64,000 nt of DNA from Limisphaera sp026417315. GTDB taxonomy: Bacteria > Verrucomicrobiota > Verrucomicrobiia > Limisphaerales > Limisphaeraceae. The translations under genes were made by a program, and so were the position numbers. The notes under the pieces were generated by a model that was given only the letters and a program-made list of their open reading frames with translations, did not search any database and was not told the DNA's origin. This document shows, piece after piece, positions 56,516-64,000 of this stretch (position 1 is the first letter of the stretch; every line of letters begins with the position of its first letter). The stretch lies in contig NZ_JBMVQY010000001.1 in NCBI RefSeq assembly GCF_049537125.1, positions 1,116,001-1,180,000 of the forward strand, given 5' to 3'.

Positions 56516-56917
56516 ATGAGCCAGAGCGACGCGATCGGGCGAAAGACCCGCGAACTGTGTGAAACGATCCTGGAGGACGCGGGCTTCAAGTCCGCGCAGC
56601 AACGGATCCAGGCCTTCCTCGACGACGAGAAGGCCCGGACCCAGTACGAAAGCGTGGTCCAACAGGGCCAGGAACTGCGGCGAAAACAGCAATATGGCGA
56701 GCCGTTGACCGAGGAAGAGATCGATCGATTCGAGCGGGCCCGCGAGGCCCTGCTGGCCAACGAAGTGGCCCGCGGCTTTCTGGATGCGCAGGCGGAGCTC
56801 GAGGAGATGCGCCAGGCGATCCAGCAGCAGGTCTCTTTGACGCTGGAACTGGGCCGCATGCCGACCGAGGAAGATATCAACGGTTGCGGCTGCGGTTCGG
56901 GTTGCGGCTGTCACTGA
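56516..56917 (+). CDS. YlbF/YmcA-family protein with Cys-rich tail
   Basis: A 133-residue, largely helical protein. The core (about 8-115) matches the YlbF/YmcA family, in Bacillus part of a complex with YaaT that promotes RNase Y-dependent mRNA processing and carries iron-sulfur clusters. The last ten residues, CGCGSGCGCH, hold five cysteines and a His, well suited to bind a metal or cluster. The open frame upstream is a shadow; ATG 56516 gives the standard start. The gene stands alone, convergent with the epimerase gene. Confidence 0.8.
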   Translation: MSQSDAIGRKTRELCETILEDAGFKSAQQRIQAFLDDEKARTQYESVVQQGQELRRKQQYGEPLTEEEIDRFERAREALLANEVARGFLDAQAELEEMRQAIQQQVSLTLELGRMPTEEDINGCGCGSGCGCH

Positions 56918-57076
56918 TTTTGCGGATCGGCCGCGGATTGGCCGATCTCTTGCTCCCGGTCCGAGAATCGCACGGCCCGCCAGGAGGTGGGCTGTTTTCT
57001 TTTGGTTTGCCGGGGACGCGGCCGTTTCGAAGACGGGAACACTTCAAGCCAAACCGCCCGCCCGGCGGCGACGGCC

Positions 57077-58048
57077 CTACGCGGGGAGTGCGGCAGCGGT
57101 CCGCCGGATGATTTCGTCCAGCGAGGTGCGGGGGCGGAACCCGGTATAGCGGACCAGCTTTGCAATCCGGGGGCGCCGGCGGCGCAAATCTTCGAATCCC
57201 GGGGCGTAGGCGCGGGCGTACGGGACGCGTTCGATGCGCGAGCGCGAACCGAGCAGCTGAATCACGCGCCGGGCCAGTTCGAGGATGCTGACCTCCTCGG
57301 TGCTTCCCACGTTGAAGACCTGGCCGCGCGCCTGTGGACAGTGCTGGAGCCGGACCAGGGCTTCCACCGTGTCGAGCACCCAGCAGAAGCACCGAGTCTG
57401 TCGGCCGTCGCCGTACACGCGCAGTGGTGTGTTGGCCCTGGCAGCCTCGATGAAGCGGGGCAGGACCATGCCGTATTGACCGGTCTGGCGGGGACCGACG
57501 GTGTTGAAGATCCGCGCGATGATGATGGGAAGGCCGCGTTCATGGGCGTAGGCCATGGCCAGGAACTCGTCCATGAGCTTGGAACAGGCATAGGTCCAGC
57601 GCGCGTGCGTGGGGGGGCCGATGATCAGATCGTCGTCCTCGCCGAACTCGGGTCGGGCGCTCCGCCCGTAAACTTCGGAGGTGGAAGTCAGCAGCACGGG
57701 CACCCGCCGCGGGGCCGCCAGTTCCAGCATGGCCTCGGTCTCGTGGAGGTTGACCCGACAGACGCGGATGGGATCGCGCACCACAAGTTCCACACCCACG
57801 GCCGCAGCCAGGTGATAGACAGCAGAGGCCTGACGCATCCATCGACGCAGGGCGCGGGATCGGGACACCGGGGCCCAGTCCACTGCCAGGCCCGGATCAT
57901 GGGCCACGGCCTGCAGGTTCTCGGGGCGTCCCGTTGACAGGTCATCCACCACCGCCACCCGGAAGCCCTCGGCCAGCAGACGTTCCACCAGATGGGAGCC
58001 GATGAAACCGGCTCCGCCGGTGACGACGATCAAGCGTTTGGATCTCAT
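57077..58048 (-). CDS. NAD-dependent sugar-nucleotide epimerase/decarboxylase
   Basis: A 323-residue extended short-chain dehydrogenase. The NAD motif is TGGAGFIGSH (10-19), the catalytic Ser/Thr lies in LLTSTSEVYG, and the Y-x3-K pair is in YACSK. The substrate loop RIFNTVGPRQ and the later VYGDGRQTRCF with NVGSTEEVSI point to the UDP-glucose 4-epimerase / UDP-glucuronate decarboxylase branch. The exact sugar is not decided. It starts four bases inside the end of the amidase gene (ATGA), linking sugar-nucleotide and cell-wall functions. Confidence 0.87.
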   Translation of the reverse strand: MRSKRLIVVTGGAGFIGSHLVERLLAEGFRVAVVDDLSTGRPENLQAVAHDPGLAVDWAPVSRSRALRRWMRQASAVYHLAAAVGVELVVRDPIRVCRVNLHETEAMLELAAPRRVPVLLTSTSEVYGRSARPEFGEDDDLIIGPPTHARWTYACSKLMDEFLAMAYAHERGLPIIIARIFNTVGPRQTGQYGMVLPRFIEAARANTPLRVYGDGRQTRCFCWVLDTVEALVRLQHCPQARGQVFNVGSTEEVSILELARRVIQLLGSRSRIERVPYARAYAPGFEDLRRRRPRIAKLVRYTGFRPRTSLDEIIRRTAAALPA

Positions 58049-59088
58049 GGAAGAGCGGAGGCGACCGCTTCGGCCAGCCGCTGGCGGAAAGCAGGGTCGG
58101 CAATCCGTCGGGCGTCCTCGGGGTGCGTGAGATAGCCGCCCTCGAGCAACACGGCCGGCCGGCGCTGGCCCTGCAGGACCGTCATGAACCGGGCCCGGCG
58201 CACGCCACGATCAGCCAGCCCGGTGTGTTCCAACAGGGCCCGATGCAGGCGGACCGCAAGCTGGAAACTGGCCTCGTCAAACGCGTTGTTGGGATGGACC
58301 AGCTGGGGATCGTCCTCGAACTCCCGCCGGATCCCCGAGGGCATCCCCACCGGGGTCAGACAATACGTTTCCAACCCCCCGGCGTGGTTGGTGCCGGCGG
58401 CCCCGTTGAAATGCAGGCTGAGAAACACGTCGGCATCGGCCGCATCGGCGATGGCCACCCGTGCGGTCAGGGGAATGTCCACGTCATTGGAGCGGGTGAG
58501 TGTGACGGCCCAGCCCCGGGCCGTTAAAAGGCTGCTCAACCGCAAGGCCCAGTCGAGCGTGTACTCTTTCTCCCACTGGCCGGTGACCACACTGCGGGTG
58601 CCGGTGTTGCTGCCGCCGTGGCCGGGGTCCAGCACAATGCGCGGGGGTTGTTGCAGACTCAGGCGCAGCGGCTGTTGAAGCGGCTCGATGTGCTTGGCCA
58701 AATCGAGCCCGTGGAGCCAAAGGTCTCCCTCGAGCCACTGCGGGGCGAAGCCCAGCCGGATCTGGATGCCGTTCCAATAAGCGACCGGGCTGCCGGCGTG
58801 GAATTCCCACTGATGGGGTCCCGTGACGAGACGGTAGGTCACCACCGGAACGGTGGCGGAGGGACGGGGCGCCTCCCATCCGCGAGCAGCGGTCCATTGC
58901 GAAAGGGACTGCCAGGTCGGGAGGTTGGCCGCGGGCATGGGTGTGGGTACGGTTTCCGGGGTGGCGGGAGCCGGCGGCGGAAGCAGCGTGATCGCACGCT
59001 CCGAGGGCGTGCGATCGCCGGTGGGCCCGGCGCAGCCGGCCGTCAGGCAGAGCAGCAATCCGGTCCATGCCCGGAGGCGGTTTTGCAT
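58045..59088 (-). CDS. N-acetylmuramoyl-L-alanine amidase (Amidase_3) lipoprotein
   Basis: A zinc amidase that cuts the bond between muramic acid and the peptide stem, about 347 residues. The lipoprotein signal ends in LTAGC. The catalytic domain (from about 150) has LDPGHGG (His ligand), KEYTLD (Glu ligand), SLHFNG (His) and VLLEGGYLTHPED (catalytic Glu). Two ATGs (59097, 59088) are possible; the second is used. The N-terminal 120 residues contain a proline linker and a domain with no recognised family. It is coupled to the downstream epimerase gene. Confidence 0.88.
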   Translation of the reverse strand: MQNRLRAWTGLLLCLTAGCAGPTGDRTPSERAITLLPPPAPATPETVPTPMPAANLPTWQSLSQWTAARGWEAPRPSATVPVVTYRLVTGPHQWEFHAGSPVAYWNGIQIRLGFAPQWLEGDLWLHGLDLAKHIEPLQQPLRLSLQQPPRIVLDPGHGGSNTGTRSVVTGQWEKEYTLDWALRLSSLLTARGWAVTLTRSNDVDIPLTARVAIADAADADVFLSLHFNGAAGTNHAGGLETYCLTPVGMPSGIRREFEDDPQLVHPNNAFDEASFQLAVRLHRALLEHTGLADRGVRRARFMTVLQGQRRPAVLLEGGYLTHPEDARRIADPAFRQRLAEAVASALP

Positions 59089-59250
59089 GGCGGCCATTGT
59101 GGGTGCGACATCCTGCGGCTCAAGCCGTTTTGTGGATTGGGGTCGGAACCTCCCGGCTCGAAGACCCCGCCTCCGGGCCCCGCGGAGGAAGGGCGGGACT
59201 TCGGCCCGGCACAGGGGCCGTGGCGGCGCGCGCCGGGGCAGAAGGCAGGA

Positions 59251-60693
59251 TCAAAAACTCAGCAGCAGCTGCCAGATGTAAGTGTAACCGTGGGCGTCCA
59301 CCTGTTTCCAGACCCGCTCCAGCAGCTCCAGGTCGCCGCTGAGCTCGGGCAATTCCGCGCGTTTGACCTCCCAGGACAGACACGTGCCGGGGGCCGGGCC
59401 AACCACAGAATGGCCCTGCAGACCGCGCAGGCCCGAGGGATCGGCACCATCGCACGGCCGCCGCGGCGGCTCGGAAAGTGCGGCCTCGGAGTGACTTCGG
59501 CCGGAGTAAACCCCGTGTTCGCGGGCGAAGCGCGTGAGGAACTTCAGGTTTTCCGGGTTGGTGTCGTCCTGCATGATGGCGCCGGCATCGAGGATGTACC
59601 CACCGTCGCGGGCCACTTCGGCAAAGATCTTGCGAAGCAGATCCTCCAGTTCCTCGGGGGTCCCGTAGCTGAGCAGGACATTGGGCACGCCGCCGCTGAG
59701 GGCGAATTTGGCGTGGAGTTTCCGATGGGCCAACCACAGGTCGCCCTGGTCCACGTGAAAGACGATGCTGCGCTCGGGCAGGGTGGCGAAGTCGTCGAGG
59801 TGATGATCCCATTTGCCCTCGGCGTAGAACAGGGTCTGATGCCCGTGGCGCCAGAATTCCTCGATGCAGGGCCGCAGCGTGGGCCAGTAATGAGAGGCGA
59901 AATGCTGCGGCGAAATGAAGGGGACACAGCCGCGGTGCATCCAGAAGCCGATGGGCACCTGGCGGGCCGGGTCCGCGGTCGTCAACCCCACATGGGTCAG
60001 GTGCGGCATGAGGGCTTCGCAGGCGCGCAACACCTGACGGGGCTGTTGGTGGAGGTCCATGACCAGCCCCACGTACCCGCGCAGTTTGTCGGCCAGGATG
60101 TCGAGCGGGGCTTTGAAAATGCCGGCAATGGCGGAGACCGTGCCGCACTCCTGCCGCAAGCGGGCACATTGCGGCCCGAAGGCGGTGAAATACTCCATCA
60201 TGGCCATGGCGCTTTTGACCAATGCCAGATGGCTCCGGCGCGTGGCCGGCTGACCGGGCCGGACAATTTCCGTGGAAACCCGCGGCAGCCAGACGTCGTA
60301 AAGAAAGCCGGTGGGATCCGCGATCAACGCGTCGTATTCGTCGGCGCGCATGAACGCTTGATCTTCGGGCGGTTCGATGTAGTTGAACCCCACGTTGGGC
60401 GGCATGCCGATGCCGGGAATGCCGTAGTAGCGAAGTCCGGCCGCCTGGGTGAGCCCCGTCCAGACATACACCATGTTGGGCACGACGGCGTCCCAATCGA
60501 AATCGCGCGCGCACCGCAGGGTGGCCTCGAAAGCCAGGCGATAATCGTGCACCACCTGTTGACAGGTGAATCCGGCATGGCGGGCGACGAATTCTGCGAC
60601 AAAGGGCCGGATGGGAATGCAGTCGGGCTGTTCGTTCCTCAGGGCGGTCAAATACCGGCGCAGGCGGGTTTGGTAGAGGACTTCCGTGTTCAT
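59251..60693 (-). CDS. Uroporphyrinogen decarboxylase-like protein
   Basis: A 480-residue TIM-barrel protein of the UROD superfamily. The block ALSGGVPNVLLSYGTPEEL and the GGYILDAGAIMQDDTNPENL-like segment are family hallmarks. True HemE proteins are about 350 residues and begin with FRAVR-type motifs not seen here. This one is longer and resembles the methyltransferase-type members (MtaA/CmuA-like) or uncharacterised UROD-like proteins. A corrinoid or methyl-transfer role is possible but unproven. ATG 60693 has GGGGAAGG upstream. There is no partner corrinoid gene in the window. Confidence 0.75.
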   Translation of the reverse strand: MNTEVLYQTRLRRYLTALRNEQPDCIPIRPFVAEFVARHAGFTCQQVVHDYRLAFEATLRCARDFDWDAVVPNMVYVWTGLTQAAGLRYYGIPGIGMPPNVGFNYIEPPEDQAFMRADEYDALIADPTGFLYDVWLPRVSTEIVRPGQPATRRSHLALVKSAMAMMEYFTAFGPQCARLRQECGTVSAIAGIFKAPLDILADKLRGYVGLVMDLHQQPRQVLRACEALMPHLTHVGLTTADPARQVPIGFWMHRGCVPFISPQHFASHYWPTLRPCIEEFWRHGHQTLFYAEGKWDHHLDDFATLPERSIVFHVDQGDLWLAHRKLHAKFALSGGVPNVLLSYGTPEELEDLLRKIFAEVARDGGYILDAGAIMQDDTNPENLKFLTRFAREHGVYSGRSHSEAALSEPPRRPCDGADPSGLRGLQGHSVVGPAPGTCLSWEVKRAELPELSGDLELLERVWKQVDAHGYTYIWQLLLSF

Positions 60694-60868
60694 GGCAGGT
60701 GCCTTCCCCGGGAACACTCTGCGAATTCCGCGCGGGGAAAGCAATGCCGGGCCGCGACCGAAGAAGCACAGGGCCGAACCCGGGCACGCAGGGCAAGGGG
60801 CGGACGATCTGCGTCCGGACGCGGGCCGGGGCGGGTGGCGACTCCGCGACGGCCGCGCGAGACGCGGG

Positions 60869-62329
60869 TCAAACCACCGCCACACCGGGCTCCCGCGACG
60901 TCACCCTGGACACGGACGGGTCGAACCCCACGATGGCCGGATCGCCGTAAAGGGTGTAGGTACCGGCGCGCACGATGCGGACGTCCAACAACTGGCCGCG
61001 GTGCCGTTCCGAACCTTCGAAGACCACGATCTTGTTGCAACGGGTGCGGCCCATCATGCGGTGGGGATTCTTTTTGCTGGGGCCTTCGACCAGGATTTGC
61101 ACCGTGCGGCCGACCAGGGCGGCATAGCGGCGACGGGCAATGTCGTTGATGAGCTCCGAGGCGCGGGCGTGGCGCTCCTCGATGACTTCCTGCGGCAGCG
61201 CTCCGGGCATGGAGGCGGCCGGCGTGTCGCGCCGGGGCGAGTATTTGAAGAGGAACACGTGATCGAACTCGACCTGGCGGCACAGGTCGAGCGTCTGCTC
61301 GAAGTCCTCCTCGGTTTCGCCGGGGAAACCGACAATGACATCAGTGCTGAGGCCGATGTTGGGCTGCACCGCCCGCAATTTGGCCACGATTTCGAGGAAT
61401 CGCTCCCGGGTGTAACCCCGGCGCATGAGCTTGAGAATCCGGTTGCTGCCGCTTTGGACGGGCAGATGCGCGCTTTCGACCAGCTTGGGGAGGCGTCCGT
61501 AGGCCTCGATGAGATCGTCTCCGTAACCCCTGGGATGGGGCGCGGTGAAACGGATGCGTTCGAGCCCCTCGATCTCGTGGATGGCCTCGAGCAACCGCAC
61601 AAACGGAGAGCGCGGAGGCCGGCCTTCGGGCTCCGGTTGCGGCCACGGTTCCTCCGGTGCCAACCAACCCGGTCGGCCATCCGGCCCGGGCCGACGCCCG
61701 TAACTGGTCACGATCTGGCCCAGAAGCGTGATTTCTTTGACCCCCCGCGCCACCAGTTCCCGGCACTCCGCCACGATGTCGCGAATGCTGCGGCTGCGTT
61801 CGGGCCCGCGCGTCTGGGGCACAATGCAGAAGGTGCAGTGCTGATTGCACCCCTGCATGATGCTCACGTAGGCGGTCACCGGGGCATGCCCGTTGACCCC
61901 GACCAGATGTTCCCGAATGGCCGCCTCGCTGCCCGGCTCCGGCGCCGTGTCCACCACCTTGGCGGTCTGCCCCCGCAGCAACTGGTCCAAATAATCAGGG
62001 GTCCGATGCAGTTTCTGCGTGCCCACCACCAGGTCCACCCCGGGCAGTTGATCGATGAGCTCCCGACCCCGGCTCTGGGCCATGCAACCCAGGAACCCGA
62101 GCACCACGTCCCGGCCGCTGCGGCGCTGCTCCGCGATCAGGGCGCGCATCTTGTTCAAGGCTGTCTGCTCGGCATGATCGCGCACGCTGCAGGTGTTCAG
62201 CAGCACGACGTCGGCCTGCTCCTCGGACGGGGCCAGCGTGTAGCCGCGGGCCAACAGCCGGGCCGCCAGCGCCTCGCTGTCCCGCACGTTCATCTGGCAG
62301 CCGTAGGTTTTGATGTAAACGCTCGGCAT
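60869..62329 (-). CDS. miaB: tRNA-2-methylthio-N6-dimethylallyladenosine synthase
   Basis: Adds the methylthio group to i6A37 of tRNAs reading codons that begin with U. The 486-residue radical-SAM enzyme has the N-terminal cluster cysteines in YGCQMN, NTCSVRD and LGCMAQS, the radical-SAM triad CNQHCTFC, and a C-terminal TRAM domain. The GQNVNSYG motif reads GQIVTSYG here, and a Pro/Gly-rich insert of about 20 residues follows. ATG 62329 is used as it gives the standard MPSVYIKTYGC start. Confidence 0.92.
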   Translation of the reverse strand: MPSVYIKTYGCQMNVRDSEALAARLLARGYTLAPSEEQADVVLLNTCSVRDHAEQTALNKMRALIAEQRRSGRDVVLGFLGCMAQSRGRELIDQLPGVDLVVGTQKLHRTPDYLDQLLRGQTAKVVDTAPEPGSEAAIREHLVGVNGHAPVTAYVSIMQGCNQHCTFCIVPQTRGPERSRSIRDIVAECRELVARGVKEITLLGQIVTSYGRRPGPDGRPGWLAPEEPWPQPEPEGRPPRSPFVRLLEAIHEIEGLERIRFTAPHPRGYGDDLIEAYGRLPKLVESAHLPVQSGSNRILKLMRRGYTRERFLEIVAKLRAVQPNIGLSTDVIVGFPGETEEDFEQTLDLCRQVEFDHVFLFKYSPRRDTPAASMPGALPQEVIEERHARASELINDIARRRYAALVGRTVQILVEGPSKKNPHRMMGRTRCNKIVVFEGSERHRGQLLDVRIVRAGTYTLYGDPAIVGFDPSVSRVTSREPGVAVV

Positions 62330-63064
62330 GATCGAATGCACCACTTAACGTAAGCCAGAGTCATGGGCTTGAAAAGCCCCGACGGGCCGAGCGAACCGGG
62401 GCATGCTTCGAAGCGGACACCGCGTCGGGTTCCTCGGACCGAGTTTTCGACGGCTGCCGGCAGTCTCACGGCCGGCCCGGGCGGGACAGAACCATTGAAC
62501 CCGGCAGAACATCCCCCTGGCCAGCCCGCCTTTTGAGGTGCAAAGGCCGTGAGGGGCCGCCGGCCCCGCAGCGACGCGGGAAATCCGGGGCGCACGTCTC
62601 AAGGGCCAAGGTTTGCCGGCCCAAGATGTGCCTGTCTCGGCCCAGGAGACCCAGGGAGCAAGCGGCGCATTTCGTTTTTTAAGCCGCGGCTTCAGGGGGC
62701 CCGAGGAAAGGCAGTTTTTGCCCCGTCTCGCCATGCCGACGCTTTCCGAGGGATCGCGCGGGGTTTTTGGTGGCTGCGTAAAAATCTGAGATGCGCCGGG
62801 CCGTCGACGCGCAGCACTCGGGCCCTGCCTGCGCCAACGTTGCAAGCCATAATCTCCAAAAGCAACCCCCTCGGATTCCTTCCCGCCCAACCCATCATAA
62901 GTCGAAAAGGTTTCGCGCCTGCGGCGCGTTGATTCGCCCGTGCAATTCATGGGCAGTGGATCCGCGGGGCGCGCCGGCATTGCCTGCGGCAAGGCTGCAA
63001 GCAACAAACCTCGCGGCGCACCGCGATGCAGATTCATTTCCATCAAACTTCAAGGATCGGAGAG

Positions 63065-63307
63065 GCTTCGCGCCCACAGCCTGCCGTGTGTCCGCTCCAA
63101 CGGGGGGGAGATTCTCCAGTCCAGGGCAGCGCCCTGGGGGACGGGACGCCGCAATTCCCCCCGCCCTGAAGGGGCGGAATTCGGGTGGGCAGGCTCGGCC
63201 CTCACGATGGCGCTTACCGAGTAGCGCCCTTTCAGGGCGCAACGGGTTTTGGGGCCCGAGTCCCCGGGGCGTTGCCCCGGGCTGTCGAATCGACGCGCCT
63301 TCGGCGC
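63065..63307 (+). repeat. Palindromic mosaic repeat, copy 1
   Basis: Hairpins in order: CCAGGGC/GCCCTGG (63121-63137), CCGCCC/GGGCGG (63161-63177), GCGCCCT/AGGGCGC (63224-63240), CCCGGGGC/GCCCCGGG (63263-63281), GCGCC/GGCGC (63295-63307). Spacers such as GGGACGCCGCAATTCC are shared with copy 2. Confidence 0.8.
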
Positions 63308-63455
63308 TTCACGTTGCTGGCGGGTTGCCCTGGTCTGACGCGGATTGGTGTCCCGTTCGGCACGTCGCGTGGCTCTTACAAACCGGGCGGCGATTTGGCA
63401 ACCGAGGGCCGGGCCGTGGGAGAGTGGAATGGCCCGGATACCGGGTGAGTCGTTT

Positions 63456-63705
63456 GCGCCTTTGGCGCGTTGTGGGTCCGCCCCAACGGGCGGAGATTCA
63501 CCAGCCCAGGACAGCGCCCTGGGGGACCGGACGCCGCAATTCCACCCCCCCCGCCCTGAAGGGGCGGAATTCACTGCGGCGCACCCGGGCCTCGCGACCA
63601 GGGGGCCTCGGGTAACGCCCTTTCAGGGGGGTGGTGGGTTTTGCGGCCCGAATCCCCGGGGGTTGCCCCGCGCGATCGCAGTGAATGCTCCTTCGGCGCG
63701 TGGAG
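63456..63705 (+). repeat. Palindromic mosaic repeat, copy 2
   Basis: Repeats the order of copy 1 with small changes: GCGCC-TTT-GGCGC (63456-63468), an imperfect CCCAGGA/GCCCTGGG element, CCGCCC/GGGCGG next to GGAATTCAC, a CGCCCTTTCAGGGG element, CCCCGGGG/TTGCCCCG, and CCTTCGG. Some stems are broken, which suggests drift after duplication. Confidence 0.75.
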
Positions 63706-64000
63706 AGGCCCGTGGGATGAAATGGACGGCGGAGGGGCCACTGCAAGTTTTGAGTCCCGAATCCAAAGAATCTGGGAAATGGCCCTTTTCCCTCGGCCTT
63801 CTCCCACCGGCGAGGCCCGAAATCCCGCAGACCTTTTCGGGGTGTCCAGAACCTGAAATGCCCCGCGTAGCAAGCTTGTCACAGCTCCATGCTTGCCGGG
63901 ATGGCCGAACTGGGGAATGCTATGGCTGATGGCCGAAGTGCCTTCGGTGAGCTCGACGAGGACCACCGGATGTTCGAGCCGTGACTGGCCGCACAAAGGC

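Larger units (their letters stand above)
62330..64000. other. Repeat-rich, gene-free end of the window
   Basis: About 1.7 kb upstream of miaB with no credible gene. Open frames on both strands follow repeat sequence. It contains short hairpins at 62914-62928 (CGCGCC-TGC-GGCGCG) and in a TTGCC-TGC-GGCAA element near 62980, and the two mosaic repeat copies listed separately. The stretch 62345-62880 shows nothing nameable. The last 150 bases may belong to a gene outside the window. Confidence 0.5.

Noticed and set aside
59251..60693. HemE (haem biosynthesis) call
   Set aside because: Length and N-terminal motifs do not fit; only superfamily membership is supported.
62690..62720. RNase P RNA-like GAGGAAAG string
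   Set aside because: Only the short string matches; the rest of the conserved core and helices are missing.
63065..63705. CRISPR array
   Set aside because: Although units repeat, they are long mosaics of different hairpins without a constant short repeat and unique spacers, and no cas gene is present.
62345..63996. Several open frames of 80-270 codons at the end of the window
   Set aside because: They read through the palindromic repeats in both directions with phrases repeated between copies; no domain or ribosome-binding site supports them.

Overview
The window is a chromosomal stretch of a G+C-rich, Gram-negative-type bacterium, most likely a Verrucomicrobiota member of the Limisphaera/Pedosphaera kind. 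The clues are a pseudopilin with an H-x9-DG motif, a giant secreted glycosidase ending in autotransporter-type beta-strand repeats, a DUF3516-type helicase, lipoproteins and lipopolysaccharide-type glycosyltransferases, and long gene-poor gaps filled with palindromic repeats. The lineage is inferred from gene style; no rRNA is present to confirm it.

Layout. 1-271: start of rplT and the whole of rpmI (minus strand), then about 1.3 kb without a credible gene. 1614-5645: lysC, comB, a family 2 glycosyltransferase and a HAD hydrolase. 5624-11947 (minus): a GH128-type secreted glycosidase, an outer-membrane beta-barrel protein and pheS. 12436-18094 (plus): a phosphosignalling cluster of two PAS histidine kinases around a receiver-HD-GYP-like protein.

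18178-26217 (minus) is the most notable part. It is a seven-gene, mostly overlapping operon for a membrane complex of the complex I / group 4 hydrogenase superfamily: two antiporter-like subunits, HyfC- and HyfE-like subunits, a NuoC-NuoD-like large subunit and a ferredoxin-fused small subunit. The large subunit has lost all four [NiFe] cysteine ligands, so the complex is probably not a hydrogenase but an 'energy-converting hydrogenase-related' (Ehr-type) machine with an unknown electron partner. A DNA-binding-domain / PTS-EIIA fusion protein is encoded inside the same operon.

26864-44171: a TlpA-like thioredoxin, a Ski2-like helicase, a double von Willebrand A protein, tRNA-Glu(UUC), an M23 peptidase with a partner lipoprotein, a Tat-exported aldo/keto reductase, MarC coupled to an ATP-grasp-like protein, a pseudopilin and a UvrA. 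44617-49204 (plus): acylphosphatase, metallophosphoesterase, an ELM1-family protein, a GT4 glycosyltransferase and DAHP synthase. 49304-52760 (minus): RNase R and a decayed prfC (release factor 3) with in-frame stops and frameshifts.

53089-54862 is a tight three-gene cassette of exported proteins that is visibly richer in A+T than its surroundings, followed by 1.65 kb of apparently degenerate sequence. 56516-62329: a YlbF-family protein with a cysteine-rich tail, a sugar-nucleotide epimerase coupled to a cell-wall amidase, a uroporphyrinogen-decarboxylase-like protein and miaB. The window ends in 1.7 kb of palindromic mosaic repeats whose inverted relative lies near 34.3 kb.
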